From positions 248,001 through 312,000 of the forward strand of contig FMTU01000001.1 in assembly GCA_900100475.1 (NCBI GenBank): a stretch of DNA of 64,000 nucleotides. Direction: 5' to 3'. The notes beneath the pieces are model-generated. The model did not search any database, was not told the origin of the DNA, and saw only the letters and a program-made list of their open reading frames with translations. The translations under genes and the position numbers were made by a program. The stretch comes from Sphingobium faniae. Lineage in GTDB: Bacteria > Pseudomonadota > Alphaproteobacteria > Sphingomonadales > Sphingomonadaceae. Positions 1 to 9,532 of the stretch are shown piece by piece (position 1 is the stretch's first letter; each line of letters begins with the position of its first letter).

Positions 1-459
1 GCGCGAGACGACGCCGACGCTGCCCTGCTTGAAGATGCTGCCGGGCATGATACCGATCTTGCATTCATTGGGGGTCAGCACGCCGGGGCAGTTCGGGCCG
101 ATCAGGCGCGACTTGCTGCCCGAAAGGGCGCGTTTCACCTTCACCATGTCCAGCACCGGAATGCCTTCGGTGATGCAGACGATCAGCGGGATTTCCGCGT
201 CGATGGCTTCCAGAATCGAATCGGCCGCAAATGGCGGCGGCACATAGATGACAGACGCTTCGGCGCCGGTCTTCGCCCTGGCTTCGGCGACGGTATCATA
301 CATGGGCAGGCCGATATGGGTCGTGCCGCCCTTGCCCGGCGTGACGCCCGCAACCATCTGCGTACCGTAGGCCAGCGCCTGTTCGGTGTGGAAGGTGCCG
401 GTGGCGCCGGTCATCCCCTGGGTGATGACCTTGGTGTTCTTGTTCACCAGAATGGACAT
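1..459 (-). CDS. sucD: Succinyl-CoA ligase alpha subunit, 3' end beyond window
   Basis: This is the N-terminal 153 codons of the ADP/GDP-forming succinyl-CoA ligase alpha subunit, which makes ATP or GTP from succinyl-CoA in the TCA cycle. The start [18 protein letters not shown] is the typical SucD beginning. The CoA-binding Rossmann region follows, with [10 protein letters not shown] and the IGPNCPG motif near residue 125. The gene runs off the left edge without a stop. It lies 101 bp downstream of mdh on the same strand, the usual alphaproteobacterial TCA order. The start ATG at 459 was read directly from the sequence. Confidence 0.95.
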   Translation of the reverse strand, partial: MSILVNKNTKVITQGMTGATGTFHTEQALAYGTQMVAGVTPGKGGTTHIGLPMYDTVAEARAKTGAEASVIYVPPPFAADSILEAIDAEIPLIVCITEGIPVLDMVKVKRALSGSKSRLIGPNCPGVLTPNECKIGIMPGSIFKQGSVGVVSR

Positions 460-560
460 GCTTGTCCCTTCACTTTCTCGCGACGTGGCAATTTTCGGGT
501 GGAAAACAGCGCGTCCCAGGCTGCGCACTCACCTGGGACGCACTGGTGCAGTTCTTATTT

Positions 561-1529
<969 letters not shown>

Positions 1530-1718
1530 TCATCCTCCAAGCTCGAAATATTGGAATTGCCGTTCGCTTAGGCCGATATCGTAAAGGTTTCAACCTGCCA
1601 TGAGAGAGCAAGGCAATTTATCTTTGCAATTTATTCGCAATTGCATTAGAGGGAATCCGCCTTTGTTGCTCGCACGCTCCTACCCTGGCGTCTGGCCCCT
1701 TCCCGCAAAGGCCACCTG

Positions 1719-1750
1719 CCGGATGCCTCCCCATTTTGGGAGGTATCCGG
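1719..1750. repeat. 13-bp stem hairpin between zapE and mdh
   Basis: CCGGAT-G-CCTCCC pairs with GGGAGG-T-ATCCGG (one G-U) around a 6-nt CATTTT loop. There is no good U-tract on either strand. It could be a weak terminator, a processing site or an mRNA-stabilising hairpin after zapE. The AT-rich stretch between it and mdh (about 1610-1660) probably holds the mdh promoter. Confidence 0.5.
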
Positions 1751-1802
1751 GCTATTTTCATGACAATAAGGAAGAAAAGCCGCTCGTCCAGCGCGGGAAC
1801 GG

Positions 1803-2915
1803 CTATCTGGTGCCGTGGCCCAATGCCAGATAATCGTCCGACTGCATTTCCATCAGGCGGGAAACGGTCCGCTCGAACTCGAACGCGCCATCCCCTTCGG
1901 GATAAAGCCGCGCAGGTTCGGCGTCGGCGGCGGCGAGCAGCTTCACCTTATATTCGTAGAGCGAGTCGATGAGCGTCACGAAACGCGCCGCCTCATTGCG
2001 ATTTTCCGGGCCAAGCACCGGAATGCCGACGAGGATGACGGTGTGATATTTACGCGCGATGGCGAGATAATCGGGCGCGCCCCGCGCCGCGGCGCAAAGC
2101 CGCTTGAAGGAAAATACCGCAACGCCCTTCAGGCTTTTGGGCACATGGAGCGTCCGGCCGCCCTGCACCGCGATGTCTTCCGCCGGCACATGAGCGCGGT
2201 CTTCGGGCGGATAGTCGGTCAGGCGGAAAAAAGAGGTGCTGAGCGCAGCAGTCGCCTCCGGCCCATTGGGGCAATGCCACAAGGTCGCGTCGCCCAGGCG
2301 GTCGAGCCGGTAATCGGTCGGCCCGTTCAGCGTCATGACATCCAGCCGTTGCTTGATGAGGTCGATGAAAGGCAGGAAGAGCTGGCGGTTGAGACCGTTC
2401 TTGTAGAGATCGTCGGGCGCGCGGTTCGACGTGGTGACGATGGTCACGCGCTTGTCGAGCAACCCTGTGAACAGGCGCGACATGATGGCGGCGTCCGCCA
2501 TATTGTTCACGACCATCTCGTCGAAGCAGAGCAGCCGCGCTTCCTCGGCCAGCGATTCCACCACGGGCGGGATCGGATCGCCGGTTTCCGACTTGCGCGC
2601 CTCGGCCAGCCGCGCATGGACATCCAGCATGAATTCGTGGAAATGCGCGCGCTTCTTGCGCTGGACCTGCACCGTGTCGAAGAACAGGTCCATCAACATG
2701 GATTTGCCGCGCCCCACGCCGCCCCACATATAGAGACCACGCGGCGGCTCAGGCGCTTTCCGCAACAATTTCCAGAGCGTCGATCCGCGCGGCGGGACCG
2801 TTTCCAGTTCCTTCTGCAACCGGTCGAGCCGGTGTGCCGCTGCTTCCTGGTCAGGGTCCGCCCGCAACTCGTTCGCAGCGACCAGCGCCTTGTAACGATC
2901 CATCACACCCGTCAT
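1803..2915 (-). CDS. zapE: Cell division protein ZapE / AFG1-family ATPase
   Basis: A 370-residue AAA-type ATPase of the ZapE/AFG1/LACE1 family. In E. coli ZapE associates with FtsZ under stress, and mitochondrial homologues help degrade respiratory subunits. The Walker A motif GGVGRGKS is at residues 65-72 and Walker B is LLCFDEM near residue 135. A sensor-like TSNRAPDDLY follows. The start codon overlaps the stop of the upstream thioesterase by ATGA, implying translational coupling. A second ATG four codons downstream (MDRYKAL) is possible. The family often neighbours sdhB and mdh in alphaproteobacteria, which fits a role in respiratory-chain quality control (inference). Confidence 0.93.
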   Translation of the reverse strand: MTGVMDRYKALVAANELRADPDQEAAAHRLDRLQKELETVPPRGSTLWKLLRKAPEPPRGLYMWGGVGRGKSMLMDLFFDTVQVQRKKRAHFHEFMLDVHARLAEARKSETGDPIPPVVESLAEEARLLCFDEMVVNNMADAAIMSRLFTGLLDKRVTIVTTSNRAPDDLYKNGLNRQLFLPFIDLIKQRLDVMTLNGPTDYRLDRLGDATLWHCPNGPEATAALSTSFFRLTDYPPEDRAHVPAEDIAVQGGRTLHVPKSLKGVAVFSFKRLCAAARGAPDYLAIARKYHTVILVGIPVLGPENRNEAARFVTLIDSLYEYKVKLLAAADAEPARLYPEGDGAFEFERTVSRLMEMQSDDYLALGHGTR

Positions 2916-3370
2916 TTCGGCGCGGATGCCTTCCGGATCGTCGCGGTGGAAGCCGCGATCAGATTGCCGTCCTGCTCCATCGTCAGCCGCATGAAGAGCA
3001 GCCGTCCCGTCTCGCGCAACACTTCGACTTCCGTGCGAACAGGCGGACCGACGCTGCCCGCCCCGCAGAACTGCATCGTCAGATCGACGGTCACGGCCGC
3101 CACCTGTTCAGGCCTGTCCATGGCGGCAAGACCGGCGAAATAGGCATGATCGGCCAGGGTCGCCAGAAAACCGCCATGCAGCGCGCCCAGGCGGTTGACA
3201 TGGGTAGGCAGGCTTTCCAGCATCACCGTCGCCTTGCCGGGCGCGTCGCTGCGAAAATAGCTCAGGCCAAGCGGCTCCAGGAACGTCCCTTCGATCGGGT
3301 CCGGCCAGCGATACCATCCCGCCCACGGCCCGTCGGCCACGGGAACTATCCTGCTCAGATCCTGCACCAC
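2912..3370 (-). CDS. PaaI-family (hotdog) thioesterase
   Basis: A 152-residue single-domain hotdog protein of the PaaI/YbgC-like acyl-CoA thioesterase group. The HGGFLATLADHAYFAG helix near residue 66 carries the conserved histidine-glycine-glycine entry and the acidic residue typical of the family. The start is GTG, six bases after the sdhB stop, and the end overlaps the zapE start by 4 nt. The gene is therefore embedded in the sdhB-zapE transcript. The physiological acyl-CoA substrate cannot be read from the sequence. Confidence 0.85.
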   Translation of the reverse strand: MVQDLSRIVPVADGPWAGWYRWPDPIEGTFLEPLGLSYFRSDAPGKATVMLESLPTHVNRLGALHGGFLATLADHAYFAGLAAMDRPEQVAAVTVDLTMQFCGAGSVGPPVRTEVEVLRETGRLLFMRLTMEQDGNLIAASTATIRKASAPK

Positions 3371-3375
3371 GCCGG

Positions 3376-4164
3376 TCAGAGCTGCCGTTCGACCATCATC
3401 TTCTTGGTCTCCGCGATCGCCTTGGCCGGGCTGAGGCCCTTGGGACAGACATTGGCGCAGTTCATGATCGTGTGGCAGCGATAGAGGCGGAACGGATCTT
3501 CCAGTTCATCGAGGCGCTCGCCGGTATATTCGTCGCGGCTGTCGGCCAGCCAGCGATAGGCTTGCAGCAGGATCGCGGGACCAAGGAACTTGTCGCTGTT
3601 CCACCAATAGCTCGGGCAACTCGTCGAGCAACAGGCGCACAGGATGCACTCATAGAGGCCGTCCAGCTTCTCGCGATCCTTGGGCGACTGGAGCCGTTCC
3701 TTGCCGCTGGGCGCGGGGCTGACGGTTTGCAGCCATGGCTTGATCGAACTATATTGCGCGTAGAAATGCGTGAAGTCGGGGACGAGATCCTTGATGACGT
3801 CCATATGCGGCAAAGGCGTGATCCGCACTTCCTTGCCCGCGCATTCGTCGATGGCGGTGGTGCAGGCCAGACCGTTCTTGCCGTTCATGTTCATCGAACA
3901 GGAACCGCAAATGCCTTCGCGGCAGGAACGGCGGAAGGTCAGCGACGAATCATATTCGTTCTTGATCTTGAGCAGCGCGTCCAGAACCATCGGGCCGCAA
4001 TTGTCGAGGTCGATCTCGAACGTATCGTAACGCGGATTCTCGCCTGAATCCGGGTCATAACGATAAACCTTGAAGCCCTTGACGTTGGTCGCGCCATCCG
4101 GCGCGCGATGCACAACGCCCTTGCCAGTGATCCTGCTGTTCCTGGGCAAAGCAAATTCAGCCAT
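3376..4164 (-). CDS. sdhB: Succinate dehydrogenase iron-sulfur subunit
   Basis: The 262-residue iron-sulfur subunit of respiratory complex II, passing electrons from the SdhA flavin to quinone at the inner membrane. The N-terminal [2Fe-2S] cysteines are in [15 protein letters not shown] with a fourth downstream in GLACTT. The [4Fe-4S] and [3Fe-4S] sets are [12 protein letters not shown] and [14 protein letters not shown]. The end KKMMVERQL is typical of alphaproteobacterial SdhB. No sdhA, sdhC or sdhD lies upstream: the next gene is a divergent glycosyltransferase 161 bp away. sdhB must therefore be expressed from its own promoter or have been separated from the rest of the operon. Confidence 0.97.
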   Translation of the reverse strand: MAEFALPRNSRITGKGVVHRAPDGATNVKGFKVYRYDPDSGENPRYDTFEIDLDNCGPMVLDALLKIKNEYDSSLTFRRSCREGICGSCSMNMNGKNGLACTTAIDECAGKEVRITPLPHMDVIKDLVPDFTHFYAQYSSIKPWLQTVSPAPSGKERLQSPKDREKLDGLYECILCACCSTSCPSYWWNSDKFLGPAILLQAYRWLADSRDEYTGERLDELEDPFRLYRCHTIMNCANVCPKGLSPAKAIAETKKMMVERQL

Positions 4165-4325
4165 CTGTCGCGTTCCCTTCTGTTAGGCGCGCGAATAGCC
4201 AAAGCGGGCGGTTACCGGAAGCCCTGACAGACAATTTTCTTGCGCTTTCCCCAAAATACGCATTTCCGATTGACATAACGTCGCGCTGTGGCAAGTCGTC
4301 GCCCCGTTCAAAGAACGAGACGCCC

Positions 4326-5465
4326 TTGACCGCCGCACGTCCGCTCATTGCCATCGGCAATTACGATTTCCGTGCAAGCGGGACCGTCCTCAAATCCATT
4401 GAAATCGCCAGCGCGGCTCACAGCGCGGGAATGGCCGTGGAACTGTGGGCGATCCGGGCCGACGGCCCGATGCTGGCGCGGATTCCTGCCGGCATTCCGG
4501 TCATCGCCGCAGGAGGCGGATTAAAGGCGGCGTCGCGCGCCCAGGATCTGGCTCTCAATATCCCGGCGCTGGCCCGAACGATCAGGACGCGCCGCCCCAC
4601 CCTTTTCCTGTCGGGAGGCAATCATTTTCACCTCCCCGCCCGCGCGGCGCTCGCGCTCAGTGGACGCCGGAAAACCAGCCGTCTTCTTCTGCGCGTCAGC
4701 AATTCCTCGCACGAGGGCAAAAGGAACGGCTTTCTGAACCGGTGGGATCAAAAGCTGAAATATGGCGGGAGCCAGAGCATCGTCGCGGTTTCGCAGGAAC
4801 TGGCCGGCGAACTGACTCAACTGGGCATGAACATCCCCATCCATTGCATTCCCAACGGGGTGGACGTCGCGAAACTGCGCCGGATGAGCGAGGCGCCGTT
4901 CGAGCACCCCTTCCTGCGGGATCGGGAAAACGGCCACCCCGTGCTGGTCTCCATGGGACGGCTCAGCCGACAGAAGGGCTTCGATATCGCCCTTCGCGGC
5001 TTCGCGCAGCTTTGCCATGACCCGCTGCCCCGCCTTTTCATCATCGGGACCGGCCCTTCGCGCATAAAGGAAAGCCTGCTCGCTCTGGCTCGCGACCTGA
5101 AGATCGCGGACCGCGTCGACTTCCTGGGCTATCAGGACAATCCCGCCGCCATATTATCGCGATGCGATCTGTTCATCAGCGCGTCCCGCTGGGAAGGTGC
5201 GAGCAATGCCTTGATCGAAGCGCTTGCCTGCGGGTTGCCGCTGGTCGCCACGGATTGCCCCACCGGCAATCGTGAGATCGTTACCCATGGCCCCTATGGC
5301 CGCCTTGTGCCGGTGGAGGATGCGGCAGCGTTGGCTGCCGCAGTGGAAGCCGAACTGCGTCACCCGCGCGCCCGTGACAGGCAGCGGGCAGGCGCGGAAA
5401 ACTGGCGATTGGAAAATTGCATGGCCGCTTGGGTTCAACGGCTTCAAATCGAAAATAGACAATGA
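4326..5465 (+). CDS. Glycosyltransferase family 4 (GT-B fold)
   Basis: A 379-residue retaining GT-B glycosyltransferase, probably cytoplasmic, acting on a lipid-linked glycan. The C-terminal nucleotide-sugar domain shows SMGRLSRQKGFDIAL, IIGTGPSR, and the E-x7-E signature EGASNALIEALACGLP near residues 290-305. The best start I can find is TTG at 4326 with only a weak upstream purine stretch, so the N-terminus is uncertain by some codons. The stop overlaps the next gene by ATGA. The acceptor and sugar donor cannot be assigned. Confidence 0.85.
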   Translation: MTAARPLIAIGNYDFRASGTVLKSIEIASAAHSAGMAVELWAIRADGPMLARIPAGIPVIAAGGGLKAASRAQDLALNIPALARTIRTRRPTLFLSGGNHFHLPARAALALSGRRKTSRLLLRVSNSSHEGKRNGFLNRWDQKLKYGGSQSIVAVSQELAGELTQLGMNIPIHCIPNGVDVAKLRRMSEAPFEHPFLRDRENGHPVLVSMGRLSRQKGFDIALRGFAQLCHDPLPRLFIIGTGPSRIKESLLALARDLKIADRVDFLGYQDNPAAILSRCDLFISASRWEGASNALIEALACGLPLVATDCPTGNREIVTHGPYGRLVPVEDAAALAAAVEAELRHPRARDRQRAGAENWRLENCMAAWVQRLQIENRQ

Positions 5466-7018
5466 CGCGTCCATCAGCCGGCAACCGGCGGCAAAGCATT
5501 CTGGCCTGTCTGGTCGTCGCCTTGTTCCTCGCCCTCGCGAGTCTGGCGGCGGCCTTCAACCATGACGAGGATCAATATTATGGCGCCAGCTATGCCATGT
5601 TGCATGGCGCGCTCTACCGCGATTTCATCTTCCTCCAGACCCCGCTCAATGCCTGGCTTGGATATGGCGTCATGCTGCTGTCGCCGGACAATTCCCTGTG
5701 GCTGCTCCGTATCGTCCAAGGCCTGATCGGAGCGGCGACCTTCGCCATCGTCCTGTTCACCTGCAACAGGCTGACCCGATCCTTCCGCATCGCCCTGTTC
5801 AGCGCGGGGTCGATGTTGGGCTGCTACAGCTTCCTTTTCGCGACCACCGTGTTTCGCAACGATATGCTGCCCTGCCTGTTCGCAACGGCGGCGATTGGAT
5901 TGCTGGTCCTGCGTGCGCAGGATGGCGCGGCGCGTCTGGATCGCGTGTTGCCGGTGGCGGGCGCCTTGCTCGCATTGGCGGCTTCGGCCAAGGTGAACTA
6001 TCTGCTTCTCTGCTTCGCACCGGCTGCATGGATCGCCGCAGCGCCCGGGATCGCTTTCGCCGCCCGGACCCGACGGCTGGCCCTGTTCCTGGCCGGCGGC
6101 TTGGTCGGAGCCTTGCCCACATTCTTCTATCTGGCGCTGAACCCGGCCCAATTCATGTGGCAGGTCGTGGAGTTCGCCCTGGCGGCCCCTCCGGACTGGT
6201 ATCGCAGCGTCGGCGATGTCGACAGCATCACCATGACTGGCAAGGTGAAGGACATTTTTCTCATTCTGGTGCAAGGGCCGACCCTGCTCGCGCTCGCCAT
6301 GATTGTCTTCGACCGGTTACGGCCCGCCGAAGACACCGATGCAGCGGCTGCGCGATCCGCTCTCCTGCTGGATTTCGTCATCCTGTTCGGATTGATCGCG
6401 GCGATCGCGCCGACGCCTGCATGGCGGCAATATTTCGTCTCCTTCCTTCCCGCCCTGGCGATGCGCCTGGCGATCGCACTTGACCATCGGTCGCCGCGAC
6501 AGGTGCGGGTGGGCCTGTTGGGCCTGGCCCTGTTCGCTTGCGCCGGACTGACCGCATGGACCATCAAGACCGCCAAAATATTGCGGCATCCAGAAAACAG
6601 CATAGTGACGCGCTGGAAGGAATCCCGCTGGATCGGCGCTCATTTACCGCAGGGAACGACAGCGGAGAATGCCGTCGTCGCGCTCTCTCCCCATCTGATC
6701 GTCGACAGCGGAGCGCTCATCCATCCCCGCTTCGTGTCGGGCGTGTTCGTCTACCGCTGGAGCAATACGGATCGGCAGAAGGAAATATATGATATGGGAG
6801 GCATCAGCGCCAAATCCGTGACGGGCTGGTTGTCGAAACGGCCTCCGGCCGCCATTGTGACCGGATATGAGAATGGCAATGGAAACGCCTTTTCGGTCAA
6901 TCTGGAAAAGCCTCTGGACCTGTTCGCCCGCAATCATGGTTATGAGATGATGAAAAGTCCTTATGGTAACGCCATTCTCTACAGGCTCCCTGCCGCAGCA
7001 TGGAAGGCGCGTCGATGA
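5462..7018 (+). CDS. Polytopic membrane glycosyltransferase-like protein (GT-C type)
   Basis: A 518-residue integral membrane protein with roughly ten hydrophobic segments and a soluble C-terminal part of about 120 residues. The acidic pair in NHDEDQYYGASYAML right after the first membrane segment resembles the catalytic loop of GT39/ArnT-like GT-C transferases, which use polyprenyl-phosphate sugars on the periplasmic side. The start overlaps the GT4 stop by 4 nt and the end overlaps the CDP-alcohol transferase by 4 nt, so the three genes are translationally coupled. The family assignment rests on topology and this loop only. Confidence 0.65.
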   Translation: MTRPSAGNRRQSILACLVVALFLALASLAAAFNHDEDQYYGASYAMLHGALYRDFIFLQTPLNAWLGYGVMLLSPDNSLWLLRIVQGLIGAATFAIVLFTCNRLTRSFRIALFSAGSMLGCYSFLFATTVFRNDMLPCLFATAAIGLLVLRAQDGAARLDRVLPVAGALLALAASAKVNYLLLCFAPAAWIAAAPGIAFAARTRRLALFLAGGLVGALPTFFYLALNPAQFMWQVVEFALAAPPDWYRSVGDVDSITMTGKVKDIFLILVQGPTLLALAMIVFDRLRPAEDTDAAAARSALLLDFVILFGLIAAIAPTPAWRQYFVSFLPALAMRLAIALDHRSPRQVRVGLLGLALFACAGLTAWTIKTAKILRHPENSIVTRWKESRWIGAHLPQGTTAENAVVALSPHLIVDSGALIHPRFVSGVFVYRWSNTDRQKEIYDMGGISAKSVTGWLSKRPPAAIVTGYENGNGNAFSVNLEKPLDLFARNHGYEMMKSPYGNAILYRLPAAAWKARR

Positions 7019-8112
7019 GCGGGACAATCGCCCTTCGCCTGCTGGGCAACAACGATACGCCGATCTGGGGCATGACCAACGCAGAGCGCCTGCGCCGTCT
7101 GGCGCGAGCCGAGGGATTGTCGGAGGACGCATCGTCATCGGACGCGCGACTTTACGCCAATCTGGATTATGTATTCGATCCGTCATGGCTGCGTCATGTT
7201 CTGGCGACGCCCGGCATGGTGGTGATGGATGGCGAGGTTCTGGTGCTGGCGCATTTGACCGGAGATATTGCGCCCGACAATCTGGAGCGGCATCGCAGCG
7301 AACTGACCTTCATCGACTATCGTAACAATCCGCAGATCTACAACCGTCAGCTTCGCAAGCTGGATTGCCCCTTCATCCAGCGGCTGACCCCCGCGACCCG
7401 GAGGGAGATTGAGCGGAAGAGCTATTTCGGCGCGTATAAGGGCGTGACCGATCTTCTCACAAAATATCTGTGGCCCGAACTGGCGCTGTGGCTGACGCGG
7501 CTGGCGGCGTCGCTGGGCATGACGCCGAACATGGTGACGGGCATCGGCGCGGCGCTGTGCCTGCTGGCGACTTATCTTTTCTCGCAGGGGCTTTACGGGA
7601 GCGGGATGCTGGCGGGGTTCGCCTTCATGGTGCTGGACACGGTGGACGGAAAGTTGGCGCGATGCACCATCACCTCATCCAAATGGGGCAATGTATTCGA
7701 CCATGGCGTCGATCTGGTCCATCCGCCCTTCTGGTGGTATTTCTGGGGCGTGGGATTGGGCGCATGGGGACTGGCGCTTTCGTCGCAGGCCTTTGCGCTG
7801 GTGATGGCGACGGTGATCCTGGGCTATGTGCTGCAACGGCTGATCGAAGGGATGTTCATCAAGGACTTCGGCATGGACATCCATGTTTGGCGGCCCTTTG
7901 ACAGCCGGTTTCGGCTGATTACCGCGCGGCGCAATCCGAACATGGCGATCCTGTTCGTGGCGCTTCTATCAGGACGGCCGGATATCGGCCTGATCGCGGT
8001 GGCATGGTGGACGGCGATCTCTCTGCTGGTCCATGCCGTGCGACTGGCGCAGGCCTATGGCGCAAAGCGGTCGGGACAGCCGATCGTCAGTTGGATGGAA
8101 GCACAGGCATGA
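7015..8112 (+). CDS. CDP-alcohol phosphotransferase, di-inositol-phosphate-phosphate-synthase-like
   Basis: A 365-residue membrane enzyme. The C-terminal half carries the complete CDP-alcohol phosphotransferase signature: DTVDGKLAR, eight residues, then GNVFDHGVD. This binds metal and CDP and transfers a phospho-alcohol to a hydroxyl acceptor. The preceding segment KGVTDLLTKYLWPELALWL followed by TPNMVTGIGA matches the entry to the synthase domain of archaeal/Thermotogales IPCT-DIPPS enzymes. The first 125 or so residues lack the G-x-G-x-R loop of a nucleotidyltransferase, so that activity appears to be supplied by separate genes here. The start was chosen at the ATGA overlap with GGAAGG upstream; an ATG 15 nt earlier also exists. 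Product identity is inference. Confidence 0.8.
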   Translation: MSGTIALRLLGNNDTPIWGMTNAERLRRLARAEGLSEDASSSDARLYANLDYVFDPSWLRHVLATPGMVVMDGEVLVLAHLTGDIAPDNLERHRSELTFIDYRNNPQIYNRQLRKLDCPFIQRLTPATRREIERKSYFGAYKGVTDLLTKYLWPELALWLTRLAASLGMTPNMVTGIGAALCLLATYLFSQGLYGSGMLAGFAFMVLDTVDGKLARCTITSSKWGNVFDHGVDLVHPPFWWYFWGVGLGAWGLALSSQAFALVMATVILGYVLQRLIEGMFIKDFGMDIHVWRPFDSRFRLITARRNPNMAILFVALLSGRPDIGLIAVAWWTAISLLVHAVRLAQAYGAKRSGQPIVSWMEAQA

Positions 8113-8543
8113 ATGACACCATCGGGAGATTCGGGTTTCCGCAGACGCTTGTCGGAGATTTCCAACATTGGGTCGTGCTGCTGCGGCCCGCGCAGCCGAC
8201 GCTGGGGTCGCTGGTGCTGGCGGCGAAGAGCGAGGCGGTGGCGTTTGGCGATCTGCCCGCGGAGGCCCATGCCGAACTGGCGGTGGTGACGAAGGCGGTG
8301 GAGGGCGCGCTTCAAAAGGCCGTGGGCTATGCGAAGATCAACTATCTCATGCTGATGATGGTGGACCCGCATGTCCATTTCCACGTCATCCCACGCTATG
8401 AGGGCGCGCGCGAGCAAGCGGGCGTCCGTGTTCCCGACACGGGGTGGCCGGGGCAGCCGGACCTTGGCAGCGCGGTGAAATTATCGGCGGAGCAGCGGGA
8501 CGCGCTGGTGGCGTGGCTGAAGGGATATTTCGACGCGGGCTGA
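8109..8543 (+). CDS. HIT family hydrolase
   Basis: A 144-residue histidine-triad protein, likely a cytoplasmic nucleotide hydrolase or nucleotidyltransferase. The HxHxH motif is HVHFHVIPRYEG near residue 86. Unlike canonical HINT proteins it lacks an N-terminal zinc site and looks closer to the Fhit/Ap4A-type branch. The start overlaps the CDP-alcohol transferase stop by ATGA, completing a four-gene coupled run. It may recycle or regulate a CDP- or UDP-activated intermediate of this locus (inference). Confidence 0.85.
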   Translation: MNDTIGRFGFPQTLVGDFQHWVVLLRPAQPTLGSLVLAAKSEAVAFGDLPAEAHAELAVVTKAVEGALQKAVGYAKINYLMLMMVDPHVHFHVIPRYEGAREQAGVRVPDTGWPGQPDLGSAVKLSAEQRDALVAWLKGYFDAG

Positions 8544-8565
8544 GCGGGCTTCCGGCTCCAATCCG

Positions 8566-9330
8566 CTATTTTGCGTAGCGGCCTTCCGCCGCCCAGCGGG
8601 CGGTCAGGGCGTCGGCGGCTTCCACATCCTGCGGGAAATCGACTTCCTGCCAGTCCAGCCCCTCAATGGAGACGGTGCCGACCCGGTTGCCCTTGGCGAT
8701 GATGTCGATGGCGCGCAGATACCAGCGTTCGACGCCTTCGGGCGTCCGCATCATCTGGTCGATCTGGTTGCGGAAGATCGCTGGCCCCTCTCCCGTGAAA
8801 GCCAGCATGCCGATGGATTCGGCATTGGTGTCAGGCGGCAGCAGGCGCTTGCCGATGGCATGGAGACGGCCGCTGGCGTCGCGGTTCACCTTCATGTCGT
8901 CATCGTCATAGTCCGATTTCACGTCGACGGTGACGGTGATCGCGTCCTGCGCGCCTTCGATCAGCCTGGCGACGATCTCATCCGAAACGATGGTGTCGCC
9001 GTTCAGGATGATGAAGTCGCGGTCCATCTCTTCCCGCGCGATCCAGCAGGTGCCCAGATTGTCGGCGACCTGGAAGAAGGGATTGAACAGCGTCCGCACC
9101 CGCACGCCGGTGTCACGGTAAAGCTGGAGCGCGTGATCCTCGACCCGTTCGGTGCGAAAGCCGGTGACGACCACGATGTCGCTGATCCCGTTAGCGGCCA
9201 GCGCCGCCACCTGCCAGCTTATGAGGGTGCGGCCGTTAAAGTCGATCATGCATTTGGGAATGTCGCGGGTCAACGGAAGGAGGCGCGAACCCTGGCCCGC
9301 CGACAGGATGATGGCTTTGCTGATGCTCAT
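8566..9330 (-). CDS. Sugar/inositol-phosphate nucleotidyltransferase (IPCT-like)
   Basis: A 254-residue GT-A-fold nucleotidyltransferase. The signature SAGQGSRLLPLTRDIPKCMI is at residues 10-29. The metal aspartate is in LNGDTIVSDE near residue 109, with a second acidic site EVDFPQD near the C-terminus. This layout matches CTP:L-myo-inositol-1-phosphate or choline-phosphate cytidylyltransferases (LicC/IPCT type). Because a separate CDP-alcohol transferase lies next door, the likely job is to make the CDP-activated polyol it uses. It is on the opposite strand, convergent with the HIT gene (22 bp) and divergent from the flippase. Confidence 0.8.
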   Translation of the reverse strand: MSISKAIILSAGQGSRLLPLTRDIPKCMIDFNGRTLISWQVAALAANGISDIVVVTGFRTERVEDHALQLYRDTGVRVRTLFNPFFQVADNLGTCWIAREEMDRDFIILNGDTIVSDEIVARLIEGAQDAITVTVDVKSDYDDDDMKVNRDASGRLHAIGKRLLPPDTNAESIGMLAFTGEGPAIFRNQIDQMMRTPEGVERWYLRAIDIIAKGNRVGTVSIEGLDWQEVDFPQDVEAADALTARWAAEGRYAK

Positions 9331-9532
9331 GGGCGCTGCTTTAGAGCATCAGGCGGAAAAGTGGGAACAGGTTTTTGCGAGTGGGTGGAAAGTCGGTTCG
9401 AAGGGGCGGCGAGGGTCAAGCCGGATCTTGCTCCGGACCGACCGGACTCCATCCCCCATTTACTCCATGCCGCCCAACCGCCTAGATAGCCGCGCGTTGA
9501 ATGGCGATATTCCAGCGAAAGGCCTGGCACGG

